NCBI GenBank assembly: GCA_012295275.1
Contig: CM022670.1
Coordinates: 36,862,189 to 36,904,688 of the forward strand
DNA from: Chrysomallon squamiferum
Lineage: Eukaryota; Mollusca; Gastropoda; Neomphalida; Peltospiridae
DNA length: 42,500 nucleotides
Reading direction: 5' to 3'
Positions 24,288-33,660 of this stretch are shown here, piece after piece. Every line of letters begins with the position of its first letter. Positions within the stretch are counted from its first letter, which is position 1. The notes beneath the pieces are model-generated. The model worked only from the letters and a program-made list of their open reading frames with translations. It was not told where the DNA came from and made no database searches. Both the position numbers and the translations under genes were made by a program.

Positions 24288-24390
24288 GACATTCACGCAT
24301 AAACAAAATAAGAAACTCCCCATACATATATATTCATTCAAATAAAAAGTGAGAGAGAGAGAGAGAGTGATACACTCACACACACACACA
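24083..24390 (+). repeat. Duplicated block: (CA)n - 54-bp core - (GA)n, two copies
   Basis: A 54-base core at 24152-24205 recurs almost exactly at 24291-24344, an offset of 139 bases. Each core is preceded by a (CA)n tract and followed by a (GA)n tract, long after the first core (24206-24252) and short after the second. This is a tandem duplication whose microsatellites have since diverged in length. Confidence 0.9.
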
Positions 24391-24479
24391 TGAACATAAA
24401 CATCCACACAAAGAAACCAACGAAAAACATGCACGTTTATTTGTAACAAACCAATATTTGTCGGTTGACGAAACGAATG

Positions 24480-24790
24480 TTGGTATTTCATAAACGGACT
24501 ATTCATCGCCCTCCCCGATGGCGTCCGTGTTTGTTTTTAAGCAGTGAGAAATGATAAATCGGCGTAATTTTATGTGTAAACGCAATACCGCTAACCTAAG
24601 GAGGCTATTATTCAGGAGCCGGGCCATTATGTCCTATTGTCCTCTCAGACGGCGCTCATCTCGCAGGCCGATTGGGACTTTCTTCTGATTAGCAATTTTA
24701 TTGAACGCATTCTGAGCTAGAAGTGACGGATGCCTGGCATTTGTTAATGTGTTCGCCACTCAAAAATCTATCACCGTGCTTGTTTATTCA
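24480..24790. promoter_or_regulatory. Complex intron island, candidate conserved enhancer
   Basis: About 310 bases of repeat-free, CpG-containing sequence lie 0.55 kb before exon 2. It has a SOX-type CCTATTGT (24635-24642), a homeodomain-type GATTAGCAATTTTATTG (24687-24703) and several GC-rich blocks. There is no open frame with splice sites. The call is inference from complexity and motifs. Confidence 0.35.
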
Positions 24791-25343
24791 TGAGAGAAAA
24801 AAAAGAAAAAAAAAAAACCTCACCAACTTCTAAGTGTTGTCGTCTTTCCGATTTGTTGGCATGATTCTCTTACCAGTAAAAGCGACCCTTCTGCTGACAG
24901 ATCACTGACAACAGTTTTTTTGTTTTGTTTTTTCAGTCCGTTCCAGTCAGTTTATTTATTTGTTTGTTTGTTTGTTTACGTTTGTGCTTGTGTTTGAGTT
25001 TGTGTTTGCTTACCGTTTAAAATGTCTAAAAGTACATGAATAAAACAACATTATGCTTATTTTATTCTATACTTTGTTAGTCTTGACATTTTTAGTAAGC
25101 CTTTTATTTGTTCCTTATTAAGATTGTGTGTGTGTGTGTGTGTGTCTCTGTGTGTGTGTGTGTTTTAGCAAGAACAATATAATTATGAAATATTAATATA
25201 AAACTACATATATTTATACATACGTACGTACACAAACACACACACTATGACATCCTTTTCTATCCTTACAGATACAAATATTACGTAATACAACTAATTA
25301 AATAATAACTAAAAGTATATTTAATATATTCTATTTTTCCAAA
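24791..25343. other. Last part of intron 1
   Basis: AT-rich sequence with short A tracts, (TTTG)n at about 24957-24975, a (GT)n array at about 25123-25162 and the putative branch point near 25306-25312. Confidence 0.6.
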
Positions 25344-25349
25344 TTTCAG
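25344..25349 (+). other. mam: Splice acceptor of mastermind exon 2
   Basis: A run of T and C followed by AAATTTCAG precedes the first codon CAA. Using this acceptor keeps phase 0 and yields QKLKKKIDSS, which resembles the post-basic-domain sequence of vertebrate MAMLs. The nearest earlier candidate, TTACAG at about 25266-25271, meets an in-frame stop within a few codons. Confidence 0.88.
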
Positions 25350-26709
25350 CAAAAACTGAAAAAGAAAATTGACAGCAGCAACACAGACCAGTCGGCAGCA
25401 GACAGTGGACCTTACAACTTTGACGAGCAGGACTCCCCGTCAAACAAAGGCAACTTAGGCGGCAACCTAAATCAGGACAATCAGCTGCCTAGTCTGTCCG
25501 TGCACATAGTGCAACAGATAAACAGACAGCAGGAGAACTCGCAGACGATACAGACCAATGTGACTCTGAAGACCTGCTACAACACAGGAGAACCGCTGAA
25601 ACAAGGAAACAACCACACGGCAAGCATACAGACCCGATTCGAATGTAAGCAGGAGCCGTCCGACACATCGAACTGTCGAGAGGACGCCAACTGCGGCTCG
25701 CAGCAAAGCGCAAACCCGCAGCCGACGTCGTCGTCGTCGGACCCGAACTTTGGCGTTGACAACGTCGAGGAACTTCAGAACATTTTGGAGGAACTGAAAA
25801 ATGTCGGCGAGTTGCCGCCCGACATAATTAAAGAACTGGACGAATTTGAAAAGATTTATGATAATGTCAAAGTGCAACGCGATTCTGAAGGAAATGAACA
25901 AGGAACTATGTATGGACCAATAGCAAGTGTTTCTCCCAGCCTTACGAAGGCCCCTTACAATGATTCGGTTGGAGGTGCCACAGGAATCAATTCTATGTAT
26001 GACACTAATCAAAACATGAATTCTGTCGGTAATGGGTCACTGGCGACTGGTCTGAGACAGCCGCCGCGACACCATGTTTCTCCCATCAATCCTGACTCGA
26101 CTGGTCCTGCAGCAGAGACTTTAAAGCAAATGGCTGCACACCACCAAAACCAGTCTGCTCCTCCGTATCCTTTAAAACAACCTTCCATGGAGTATGCTGA
26201 CACTCCTTTAGGAGGACCCGGAGGATACACTGGTTATCCTCAACAAAACTTTCAGTCGGCCCAGGCCTTCTCGTATGGTCAGCAGGGCCGACTCGGCGAG
26301 GTTACCACTCCGCAGTATCCTCAACACGGACAGACGAAAGATCTGGCTGCCCTGTCTTACGGCGGCACGAAACCGTTAAGTCACTTCGAAGCTCCAAATC
26401 GGCCGCCCCAGCCTGGACCATCGTCGTTGCAGCAGTTGCAGAACCAGGTGAGGACGCATTTCAATCAGTCGCCGAACCCACAAATGCAAATCACTCAGAC
26501 TCAGCACATGCATGTGACTCATGGATCTCATCGGATGCAGCTTTCTCAGACACAACAGCTTCAAATGCAGCAGCCACCGCAACAGATATCGTTGTCACAA
26601 CAACAGTCGTTTTCCATGTCGCACATGCCTCAGAATCAAATGATGAATGATCAAATGAACATGCAAATGATGGAGAAGATGAGGCAAGAACAACGTCAGA
26701 TGCAGATGA

Positions 26710-26750
<41 letters not shown>

Positions 26751-27704
26751 CAACAACATGCACAGCATTCTCAACAAAGCCAGATGCCACCCCAGTACAT
26801 GAATCGTCCTCCGCCTGAATACAAAATGCAACCAGGCGCAACATCATCTTATGGTCCAGCTGCGGATGGGCCGAATCCTCTGAGGACAATGCAGAACATG
26901 GTGAATCAAACCCCGCCGTATGGAGTGGTTAAAACAGAAGTTCCACAAGGACAAACTCCAAACGGAATGCTTCAAGCAACTCACATGAGTGGCATGCAGG
27001 CCATGAGTGCATCAGTGACTGGTAATCCAGGACTGGCAGGAATGCAGACTTCAGTAGGAAGATCTTACTCCGGCGGCTCTGTTCCCACACAGGGACAAAC
27101 GCGGCCGCAGGCAACCTCTACTTACACCAGTGCAATAATGCGCAACCAGAGGCCGCCGAATGTGAACGTAGGGCCCGACGGGCTGAACATTTCTCAGCCT
27201 CGAAGCCACGACTGGCCTAGAAGTATGATGCAGGGGGTGAGGCACGGGGCGCCGGGGTCAGTGGCGATATCCCACGCAGCAGCGATGTCTCAGTCAAACA
27301 TGAACCCGTACGGACATTATCCCAACTCTTCTGTTGGAGGGATGAGCGCTGCTGGTGTTCACATGGCTCAGCGGCCACCCAACGTGACGACCATGATGCC
27401 GAACGGGACGCAGGTGATGATGCAGCAGAACATTCAGATGACGCAGCACGCGAACATGAGACCGGGGGCACCTACCACGCCTGTCACAGGTTACAGCCTT
27501 ACGTCGGCGTCTGGGATGACTGGGGCGGTGTCGACAGGGTCTACGCAAGCTCAAGGAACGTTCCCTTCCAACAGCTCCACGCAGGACGACTTCATGAACT
27601 TCCTGGATAATGCTCAAAACACAAGCCCAGATTTCTTTGACAGTATGGTTCAAAACTCAGGAAATTCTGATTTTAGTATTCTCGACGAAATCTTGGGTAA
27701 ATAA
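25350..27704 (+). CDS. mam: Mastermind-like Notch co-activator, coding exon 2 (transactivation region to stop)
   Basis: This exon encodes residues 86-869. It opens with QKLKKKIDSS, matching the K/R-K-L-D-S stretch just after the basic domain in vertebrate MAMLs. Blocks in order: KQEP at 185-188; an acidic amphipathic region at about 219-258 (VEELQNILEELKN, then PPDIIKELDEFEK) in the place of the p300/CBP-recruiting TAD1; AAETLKQMA from 339; YGGTKPLSHF at 422-431, nearly identical to a MAML1 block; a Met/Gln-rich stretch leading into a 14-residue polyQ at 541-554; NRPPPEYK at 570-577, also shared with MAMLs; VKTE around Lys613, a sumoylation-type site; and a C-terminal acidic-hydrophobic tail at 831-869 (DDFMNFLDN ... 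ILDEILGK). The whole exon is one open frame ending in TAA at 27702-27704. At 869 residues the protein is shorter than human MAML1 (about 1,016) and much shorter than the fly protein. The protein is expected to be nuclear and largely disordered. Confidence 0.93.
26715..26756 (+). repeat. CAG/CAA repeat coding a 14-residue polyglutamine
   Basis: Nine CAG codons are followed by five CAA codons, in frame within mastermind exon 2 (residues 541-554). The tract follows a Met/Gln-rich, probably coiled-coil-prone stretch. Glutamine runs are common in Mastermind proteins, including fly Mam and vertebrate MAML2/3. The mixed CAG/CAA composition would make the DNA tract more stable than pure CAG. Confidence 0.95.
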
Positions 27705-28600
27705 CAGTATCTCTGCGCTGTGTTTGGGATATCAGAAGTAACGAGTGCTAAAAATATAAAGGCAGAGGAGAATCGTGACGTGTTCAGTTCTAAGATACAT
27801 TCCATGTTCTGGGAGGATTTACCTGGCCAAAAAAAAAAAAGAAAGCAGAAGACTTTTCAGAAATCACCACTGATGGAATAGAGTGTAGTTCTGCTGATTT
27901 CGTGAGGATTCTCGTCATTTTACAGGCAGCTCAAAGAACTGGACACACGGTGAAGTACTTTGAGTCCAGGGATCTCAGTTTTCAGTGTTTCTGATCTACC
28001 CGTGGTCGTAACAGTGGGTCCGGATCCGTGGAAAATAATGTGACTGTTTAGTATAATAATATTTCAGTGTTTAAAACTACTATATGGAAAGTAAAAAAAC
28101 AAAACAAACACAAACACAAAAAAACAAAAACAAATTCTCATTAGGAGATGTGCAAAACTGGATTAAGATGTTAGAATTTTAGCTACATCAGAAAACGAGT
28201 TATATATCTTTAAACAACGTTTATCAAAAAATAAACCAAACGAAAAGGAATCATAAACCAAAATAACAAAAAAAACAAAAAACATAATGTTTGGTTAACG
28301 TGGATTTTTTTTTTTGGTGTATGTGAAGAAAAAAAATGTGAGATGATCGTTGTAATTCGACTGTGGAGTATTTCATGTTCCACTATGACGGATGCTACCC
28401 GTAGCTTCCGAGACACACACACACACTAAATATAAATCTGTATATATCATGTGAATGAGAGCGGATGAGCAATCTACCTCGTGAACGCGATACCCTAGCC
28501 AACCCGGCGAACCCCGCCCCGCCCTGCTGTGTTAAGGAAGGCTGGGGGAGGGAAATAAATAGACGATTGTACTTTGTGGAAGTGCTTGTACGAGATGCAG
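27705..28600 (+). other. mam: Probable 3' UTR of mastermind with candidate poly(A) signals
   Basis: The sequence after the TAA stays of ordinary complexity for about 850 bases before repeats take over. AATAAA occurs at 28230-28235 and again at 28554-28559. The second is followed by T/GT-rich sequence, as expected of a cleavage region. A Pumilio-type TGTATATA lies at 28439-28446. A short A tract lies at about 27829-27840. The true end of the transcript cannot be fixed, and a longer 3' UTR is possible. Confidence 0.45.
28554..28559 (+). terminator. Candidate polyadenylation signal AATAAA
   Basis: A canonical hexamer about 850 bases after the mastermind stop, followed within 30 bases by T- and GT-rich sequence. 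Other AATAAA hexamers exist in this AT-rich DNA (for example 28230-28235 and 29673-29678), so this is only the best-looking choice. Confidence 0.35.
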
Positions 28601-28782
28601 GGAACTTGTAACCTGACTCTGTGCTGTATGAAACTGGTTAGGAAAAAAAAGGTCGCGGTGCGAGTATTTGTTTAATCTGTTAAACCTGGTAAATAGCTGT
28701 GAAGTGATAACACAAAAAAACAACAACACCACAGGTCTGCGGTTTCATGGGACCAGTTATTTTATTATTTTTATTTTTTTTA

Positions 28783-28786
<4 letters not shown>

Positions 28787-28837
<51 letters not shown>

Positions 28838-28839
28838 TT
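28787..28839 (+). repeat. (TTA)n microsatellite
   Basis: About 17 copies, preceded by T-rich sequence. Confidence 0.95.
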
Positions 28840-29719
28840 TTCTGTCGCCGAGTAATGCATGTGTACATTGTGTTTCACAAGATCTCGCATGGAATAGCTC
28901 CCATGTCAAGACGATTCCGCATGTTGCAGAAGTAAATACAAAAATATATATTATGTTGGTGTATCTTTTTTGTTTGTTTTGTTACTGTTTATTATTTAGC
29001 TAATATTTAACAAAAAAAAATTTACATATTTATAAAAGCATGTTTCCATTGGTTTTACATTACTTACACAAATTATCGTTGTATTTCTTAAAATTTACAG
29101 CAGGGAATTGAAATTCAATCGAGTGAGAATTAAAACAAGTAAACGTTTAGAATAATAATACTCTTTTAAACGATCTCTTACGTGCAAGTACAAAACACGT
29201 GAGTTTAAAATGAATGAAAATTAAGACATGGGCCTGTGATTGGTGACATGATCTGTCTTTTTTTGAGTTGCCCTTTGAGTATTTTTTTTTGTTTTTTTTT
29301 TTTATTTTTTTTTTTTTTTTTTTTTTTTTTGCATCCCAGCCAACACATAAACAGATTAAAAGTTTTGTCTCTTTTAAAGTACAGTCTTGAAAAGTTCATT
29401 AAATTACTCTCGTCAAAAACACTCGGGGGTTTTCAACATGATAAAAATATCGGTTACTAGAATGACCGCTGAAAAGTGAAATGGGTCATGGTCAGGCAAA
29501 AAAGTTGTAATTGTTTGCATCCTTTTTTGTCCCTCACCTCTTCTGACACCAGTTTTTACTACAGCAAGTTAAAGTTGTAGTTTTACTATTGATAGTTAAA
29601 GTTGCTGCAGTCTGGCTTGAGCGGGTAACATTTTGAATTTTTATTGAAATTTATAAAATTAGTGTGATTAACAATAAACGAACAAATTATTTTACTATTA
29701 ACAAATGTTAGATGTCAAA

Positions 29720-29722
29720 AGT

Positions 29723-29769
<47 letters not shown>

Positions 29770-29775
29770 TGTATG

Positions 29776-29842
<67 letters not shown>
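29720..29842 (+). repeat. (TTTA)n followed by (TTA)n
   Basis: About 12 copies of the tetranucleotide, a GTATGTATT transition, then about 21 copies of the trinucleotide. Confidence 0.95.
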
Positions 29843-29845
<3 letters not shown>

Positions 29846-30290
29846 GGTATGTATGTATATAAATAAATAAATTAATAATTATACATACATAAATATAAAT
29901 ATTATATGTATGTAAGTAAAATTATTTATTTTTTTTTGCGAGATCTGATATTCCGTCGATAAGCATCGATCTTTCATCAGCATCCTTCCTTCCTTAAATA
30001 AACCAGTAGAAAAACAACATTAAAACAGTAAACATCAGAAAGAGCCCGCTGGGAATGATAAATTCTGCAACCATCACTTTTAAGTAATTAAAACAACAAC
30101 AACAACAACAACAAACTAATAACAATAATAACTAATAATAATAATAATAATAACGATATCTTCCAGCCTACTAGAAAATATAATAAACCTCTGCAATGTT
30201 ATATATATATATATACGATACGAAAACACCTGTTGAAGCATAAATTACATTACTGTAACGAATTCCTTTTGAGACGTTTTAGTAGTATAC

Positions 30291-30740
30291 ATATTTAAAC
30301 GGTGACCGTAACATCATCACGGGATCAAGCTCGTAACCAGTGTTAAGACATTCCAGATCCCGCTGACCTAATTTTGTCAGCAAACAAACTCTTAGTAGGG
30401 ATTGGTTATCGTGTTACACGTAATTAGTTCAAGAATTAATAATCCTCGGCAATATTATGTAACCACTGATAGGCAGGAAATTACCGAGAGAAACAGGATC
30501 AGTTGCACTGCACTCACGTCTACGATGTCGGCCGACGTTGGAACGATCCACAGAGTTTTGCCAAACGACATGCGCAAATTGATTAGTCAGCCCGTTTCGA
30601 AAAACTTCAGTCTTGGCATGGCACCCTTGTCGAGCAGAGATAAAAATGGTATTCATTATGTTTCGGTAGACAAACGTCTGACTCTTGATAATGAAAAGTT
30701 TACAGTTATTGCCAATAGCACTATCTCATTCTGTTCTTTT
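30291..30740. other. Complex island with an unrecognised open frame
   Basis: The + strand frame is open from 30402 to 30800 and has an internal ATG at 30525 beginning MSADVGTIHRV. Its last part runs into a T tract (polyPhe), and no family is recognised. It could be a fragment of an exon or chance. A regulatory island is an alternative. Confidence 0.25.
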
Positions 30741-30755
30741 TCTTCATTTTTTACT

Positions 30756-30791
<36 letters not shown>

Positions 30792-31092
30792 TTTATTTAA
30801 TATTCTTGCAAGTCAAATAATTAATAGTTAAATTAAATATTTCAGTCATATGTTGATGATGACAATGATGATGATGACAACAGCAGTAATTATAACACCA
30901 ATATAAGAATAATTATAGTAGCAGTAATATGTCAAAAAAAAAAAAAAAAAAAGAGAGAGAGAGAAAGAAATAATCAAAATACGTAATATTAAGATTAAAA
31001 ATATAATAATACTTTTTTCTTTTTTTTTAAATTAAATATTAAAATACGAACCTTCGTTCATTAAATTATATTCAATTACATTCTAGCATAAA

Positions 31093-31146
<54 letters not shown>

Positions 31147-31734
31147 AGTAATAACCTCTGATAAATATTAATACAAATAGCTTCAAACGTGCTTCGTGTC
31201 AGCTAAACTTAATACTTATATTCTAATTGAATTCAGTCGCCACCGTGTAAATTCTGCGCGAAAGTGTTTAAACACAAATTAAAAACTAACATTTTACATG
31301 TATGCGCTTTCAGGGCCGTCATAAATATAAAATAATTACAAGGTATACACTTATCATATTTATGGATTTTGAGAAGTATATGAATAAATCTTTGGCTGTT
31401 AACGAGACGCTTGTTAGTGGTCTGAACTGAGTTTGAGGTGTCAAGTTGTTATTTACGATAATCACTTTAATATTAATTTCTCACTGCACTGTTCATATTT
31501 TAAGCAGTTATCTGAATTTGTATGTGTTCGTGAATGTGTGTGTATGTATGAACGTATGTTTGTGTATGTGTATATGTTCGCATGCATGTATGTATGTATG
31601 TATGCATGCATGTATTATGTGCGTGTTTCAATATGTTGGTATGTATGCAAGCATAAACATCTATCTATATGTATGTAAATTTGTTTGAGAGTAGGTACAT
31701 ACATATGTATATATACAAACATGCACAATCACAG
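30741..31734. other. AT-rich intergenic DNA with T tract and (TA)n
   Basis: Includes T-rich 30757-30789, an A tract near 30934-30951, (TA)n at 31100-31143 and GT/ATGT-rich sequence from about 31520 to 31680. The frames at 31433-31688 are translations of GTAT repeats. Confidence 0.6.
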
Positions 31735-31820
31735 ACATACATACATACATACATACATACATACATACATACATACATACATACATACATACATACATAC
31801 ATGCATGCATGCATACATAC
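31735..31820 (+). repeat. (ACAT)n microsatellite
   Basis: About 17 perfect copies of ACAT, then ATGC/ATAC variants. Confidence 0.95.
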
Positions 31821-31950
31821 ACACACGCGCGCACATACATACGTACATACGAACATACATTCATGCACATACAAATAAAGTGATTTTTGCAGATGCTTTC
31901 AAAAAACGTTCACATACGTGTGTGTAAAAACTGTCACGTGTAGGTGTACT

Positions 31951-32340
31951 GCAAAAATACTGAAGTGTTCCTGTGTGTGTGTAAAAATGCTGAAGTGTTT
32001 CTGTGTGTACGTAAAAATGCTGAAGTGTTCCTGTGTGTGTGTAAAAATGCTGAAGTGTTCCTGTGTGTGTGTAAAAATGCTGAAGTGTTCCTGTGTGTAC
32101 GTAAAAATGCTGAAGTGTTCCTGTGTGTACGTAAAAATGCTGAAGTGTTCCTGTGTGTGTGTAAAAATGCTGAAGTGTTCCTGTGTGTGTGTAAAAATGC
32201 TGAAGTGTTCCTGTGTGTATGTAAAAATGCTGAAGTGTTCCTGTGTGTATGTAAAAATGCTGAAGTGTTCCTGTGTGTGTGTAAAAATGCTGAAGTGTTC
32301 CTGTGTGTGTGTAAAAATGCTGAAGTGTTCCTGTGTGTAC
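31951..32340 (+). repeat. 30-bp minisatellite, 13 copies
   Basis: Thirteen contiguous units, each exactly 30 bases, are nearly identical. Each begins GTAAAAATGCTGAAGTGTTC (the first unit begins GCAAAAATAC) and ends in CTGTGTGT plus two variable bases. A degenerate partial copy follows to about 32360. The final two bases run GT, AC, GT, GT, AC, AC, GT, GT, AT, AT, GT, GT, AC. Because 30 is divisible by three, frames stay open on both strands, giving spurious repetitive ORFs of 136-175 codons. Confidence 0.97.
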
Positions 32341-32360
32341 TGCAAAAATGCTGAGGTGTT

Positions 32361-32620
32361 GTTAAACTGCCCGACCGGGTCACGTGACGTGGCCGACAAT
32401 GAAGAGGTTTCCGTCGCCTCACGTTACATTCCGTGTCACATGTAGGACGACAGTGAATGGAATTTTATGTAAATCTCAGCTCCGGCCTCACCCCTCTTCT
32501 AAATAATCGACTGTACAAAATGGACGCTGTATTTATTTAAACAGTCTCTCTTGAACAACTGTTCTCTTTTTTTTTTTCTTTTTTTTTCTCGCTATTATAA
32601 AATGACATCTTCAGTACTAT
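32361..32620. other. Short complex stretch after the minisatellite
   Basis: Contains a perfect ten-base E-box palindrome GTCACGTGAC at 32379-32388 and CpG-containing sequence up to about 32460. Nothing coding was seen. Confidence 0.35.
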
Positions 32621-33240
32621 TAAGAAATCATATACTGCTGTATGGTTTTTTTGATATTACTGTAGATAGTAATATATAGTAATAATTTAAAAAAAATAAA
32701 TTAAATAAATAAAAAAAAAAAAAAAAAAAAAAAAAAATAAATAAATAAATCTAGTTGAAGGTAATTCAGTTTTGAAACAAAAATTATTTATAAGCAAAAT
32801 TATTTAAAATTTCATTTTGTTTTAAATAGTCGCAGTTTAAACTCTTCTCCTGTCACTCACTTTCAGTGCAATAGGACCTAAACGTGCACACAGCTTGTCT
32901 CATTGCAGATATGAGCTAAAAACGTAATATTTATATTACTAAAATAGATATTTTAAAAATTGTTTGTGATTATGTAAAGAGAGAAAAATATGTTTATTAT
33001 CTTTCCTGATAATATGCACACGAAACTAAAAAAGTAATATATATATTTTTTTTTTTAATTTCTAACTTTCTTCTGTCATGCTGAAATTATAAGAGTTCGG
33101 TTCATTATCTTTTGTCGCTGAGTATATTGTGCACTAACTCCAAACAGTTCAAAGTTGTGTGACAGTGCGCATTATAAAACAAATATCAAAAGAGAAATAT
33201 AAAAAAAAAAAAAAAAAAAATTACAATTATTTTTACGAAA
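32621..33240. other. AT-rich intergenic DNA
   Basis: An A tract at 32711-32737 and a second near 33201-33220. Nothing coding was seen. Confidence 0.6.
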
Positions 33241-33660
33241 AAATTCACCAACGTAAAAAGCTATGACCATATTTCAGTTTTTAAAGGATCTCTGTCGAAG
33301 AGGTATTCCAGGAAGGGGGATCCGTTACGAAATACGCGTGTCTGTCGCGGTGTTTTCTGGATTTATAACTCCTCGACATCCTGTGTTAAAATCGGTCGTC
33401 TGCCGAACTCGCCACTTTCAAGAGAACAATTTGTTTTCATTTCAGCTGTCAAGTTTACATTAAACAAGCGTTTTGCATTCCGAGGTTTGAAGGAGAGACG
33501 TGAAACCAACTGGTAGCAAGGTTCGTCTGCGGTGCGTTTGATCACATGACCTAACGGGCTTGTTTCTCGATAGGCGCGTATTGAGTTATATATTTCTCGT
33601 TCTAGATAGCGCTCGGTATGAATTGATTGTTATTATCGTTATTTTGAATAATATCAAAGT
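33241..33660. other. Complex island, no gene recognised
   Basis: Overlapping frames of 60-66 codons on both strands, without recognised motifs. Confidence 0.3.

Larger units (their letters stand above)
13634..25349 (+). other. mam: Intron 1 of mastermind (11,716 bp, phase 0)
   Basis: The intron is bounded by GTAAGT at 13634-13639 and by a pyrimidine-rich stretch ending in TTTCAG at 25344-25349. A plausible branch-point sequence TAACTAA lies at 25306-25312, about 38 bases before the acceptor AG. The intron separates the Notch/CSL-binding domain from the transactivation region, where vertebrate MAML genes also carry a large first intron. Its DNA is mostly AT-rich, with microsatellites, a decayed tandem array and a few more complex islands listed separately. 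No additional in-frame exon was recognised, but a very small alternative exon cannot be excluded by eye. Confidence 0.88.
28601..30290. other. AT-rich intergenic DNA with microsatellites
   Basis: Begins with moderately complex sequence (28601-28750) that could still be 3' UTR. It then holds (TTA)n (28787-28839), a T tract (about 29281-29330), a TTTA/TTA array (29720-29842) and an AAC/AAT patch (about 30090-30152). No gene was recognised. Confidence 0.6.

Noticed and set aside
25266-25271. Alternative acceptor TTACAG upstream of exon 2
   Set aside because: Translation in phase 0 from there meets a TAA after about nine codons, and the resulting residues do not resemble MAML.
27081-27089. Second CSL/Su(H) consensus match (minus strand)
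   Set aside because: It lies within coding sequence of exon 2 and is within chance expectation for the window.
25467-27653. Several ORFs within exon 2 in other frames and on the minus strand (up to 181 codons)
   Set aside because: They are shadows of the mastermind reading frame. Their leucine and arginine runs mirror the CAG/CAA and CpG-rich codons.
28668-29003. Leucine- or tyrosine-rich frames after the gene
   Set aside because: They run through the (TTA)n array and have no start context or homology.
31735-32340. CRISPR-like array of regular repeats
   Set aside because: The units are contiguous without unique spacers, and the DNA is clearly eukaryotic.
31899-32445. Overlapping repetitive ORFs of 136-175 codons on both strands
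   Set aside because: They are translations of the 30-bp minisatellite, which stays open in several frames because its unit length is divisible by three.
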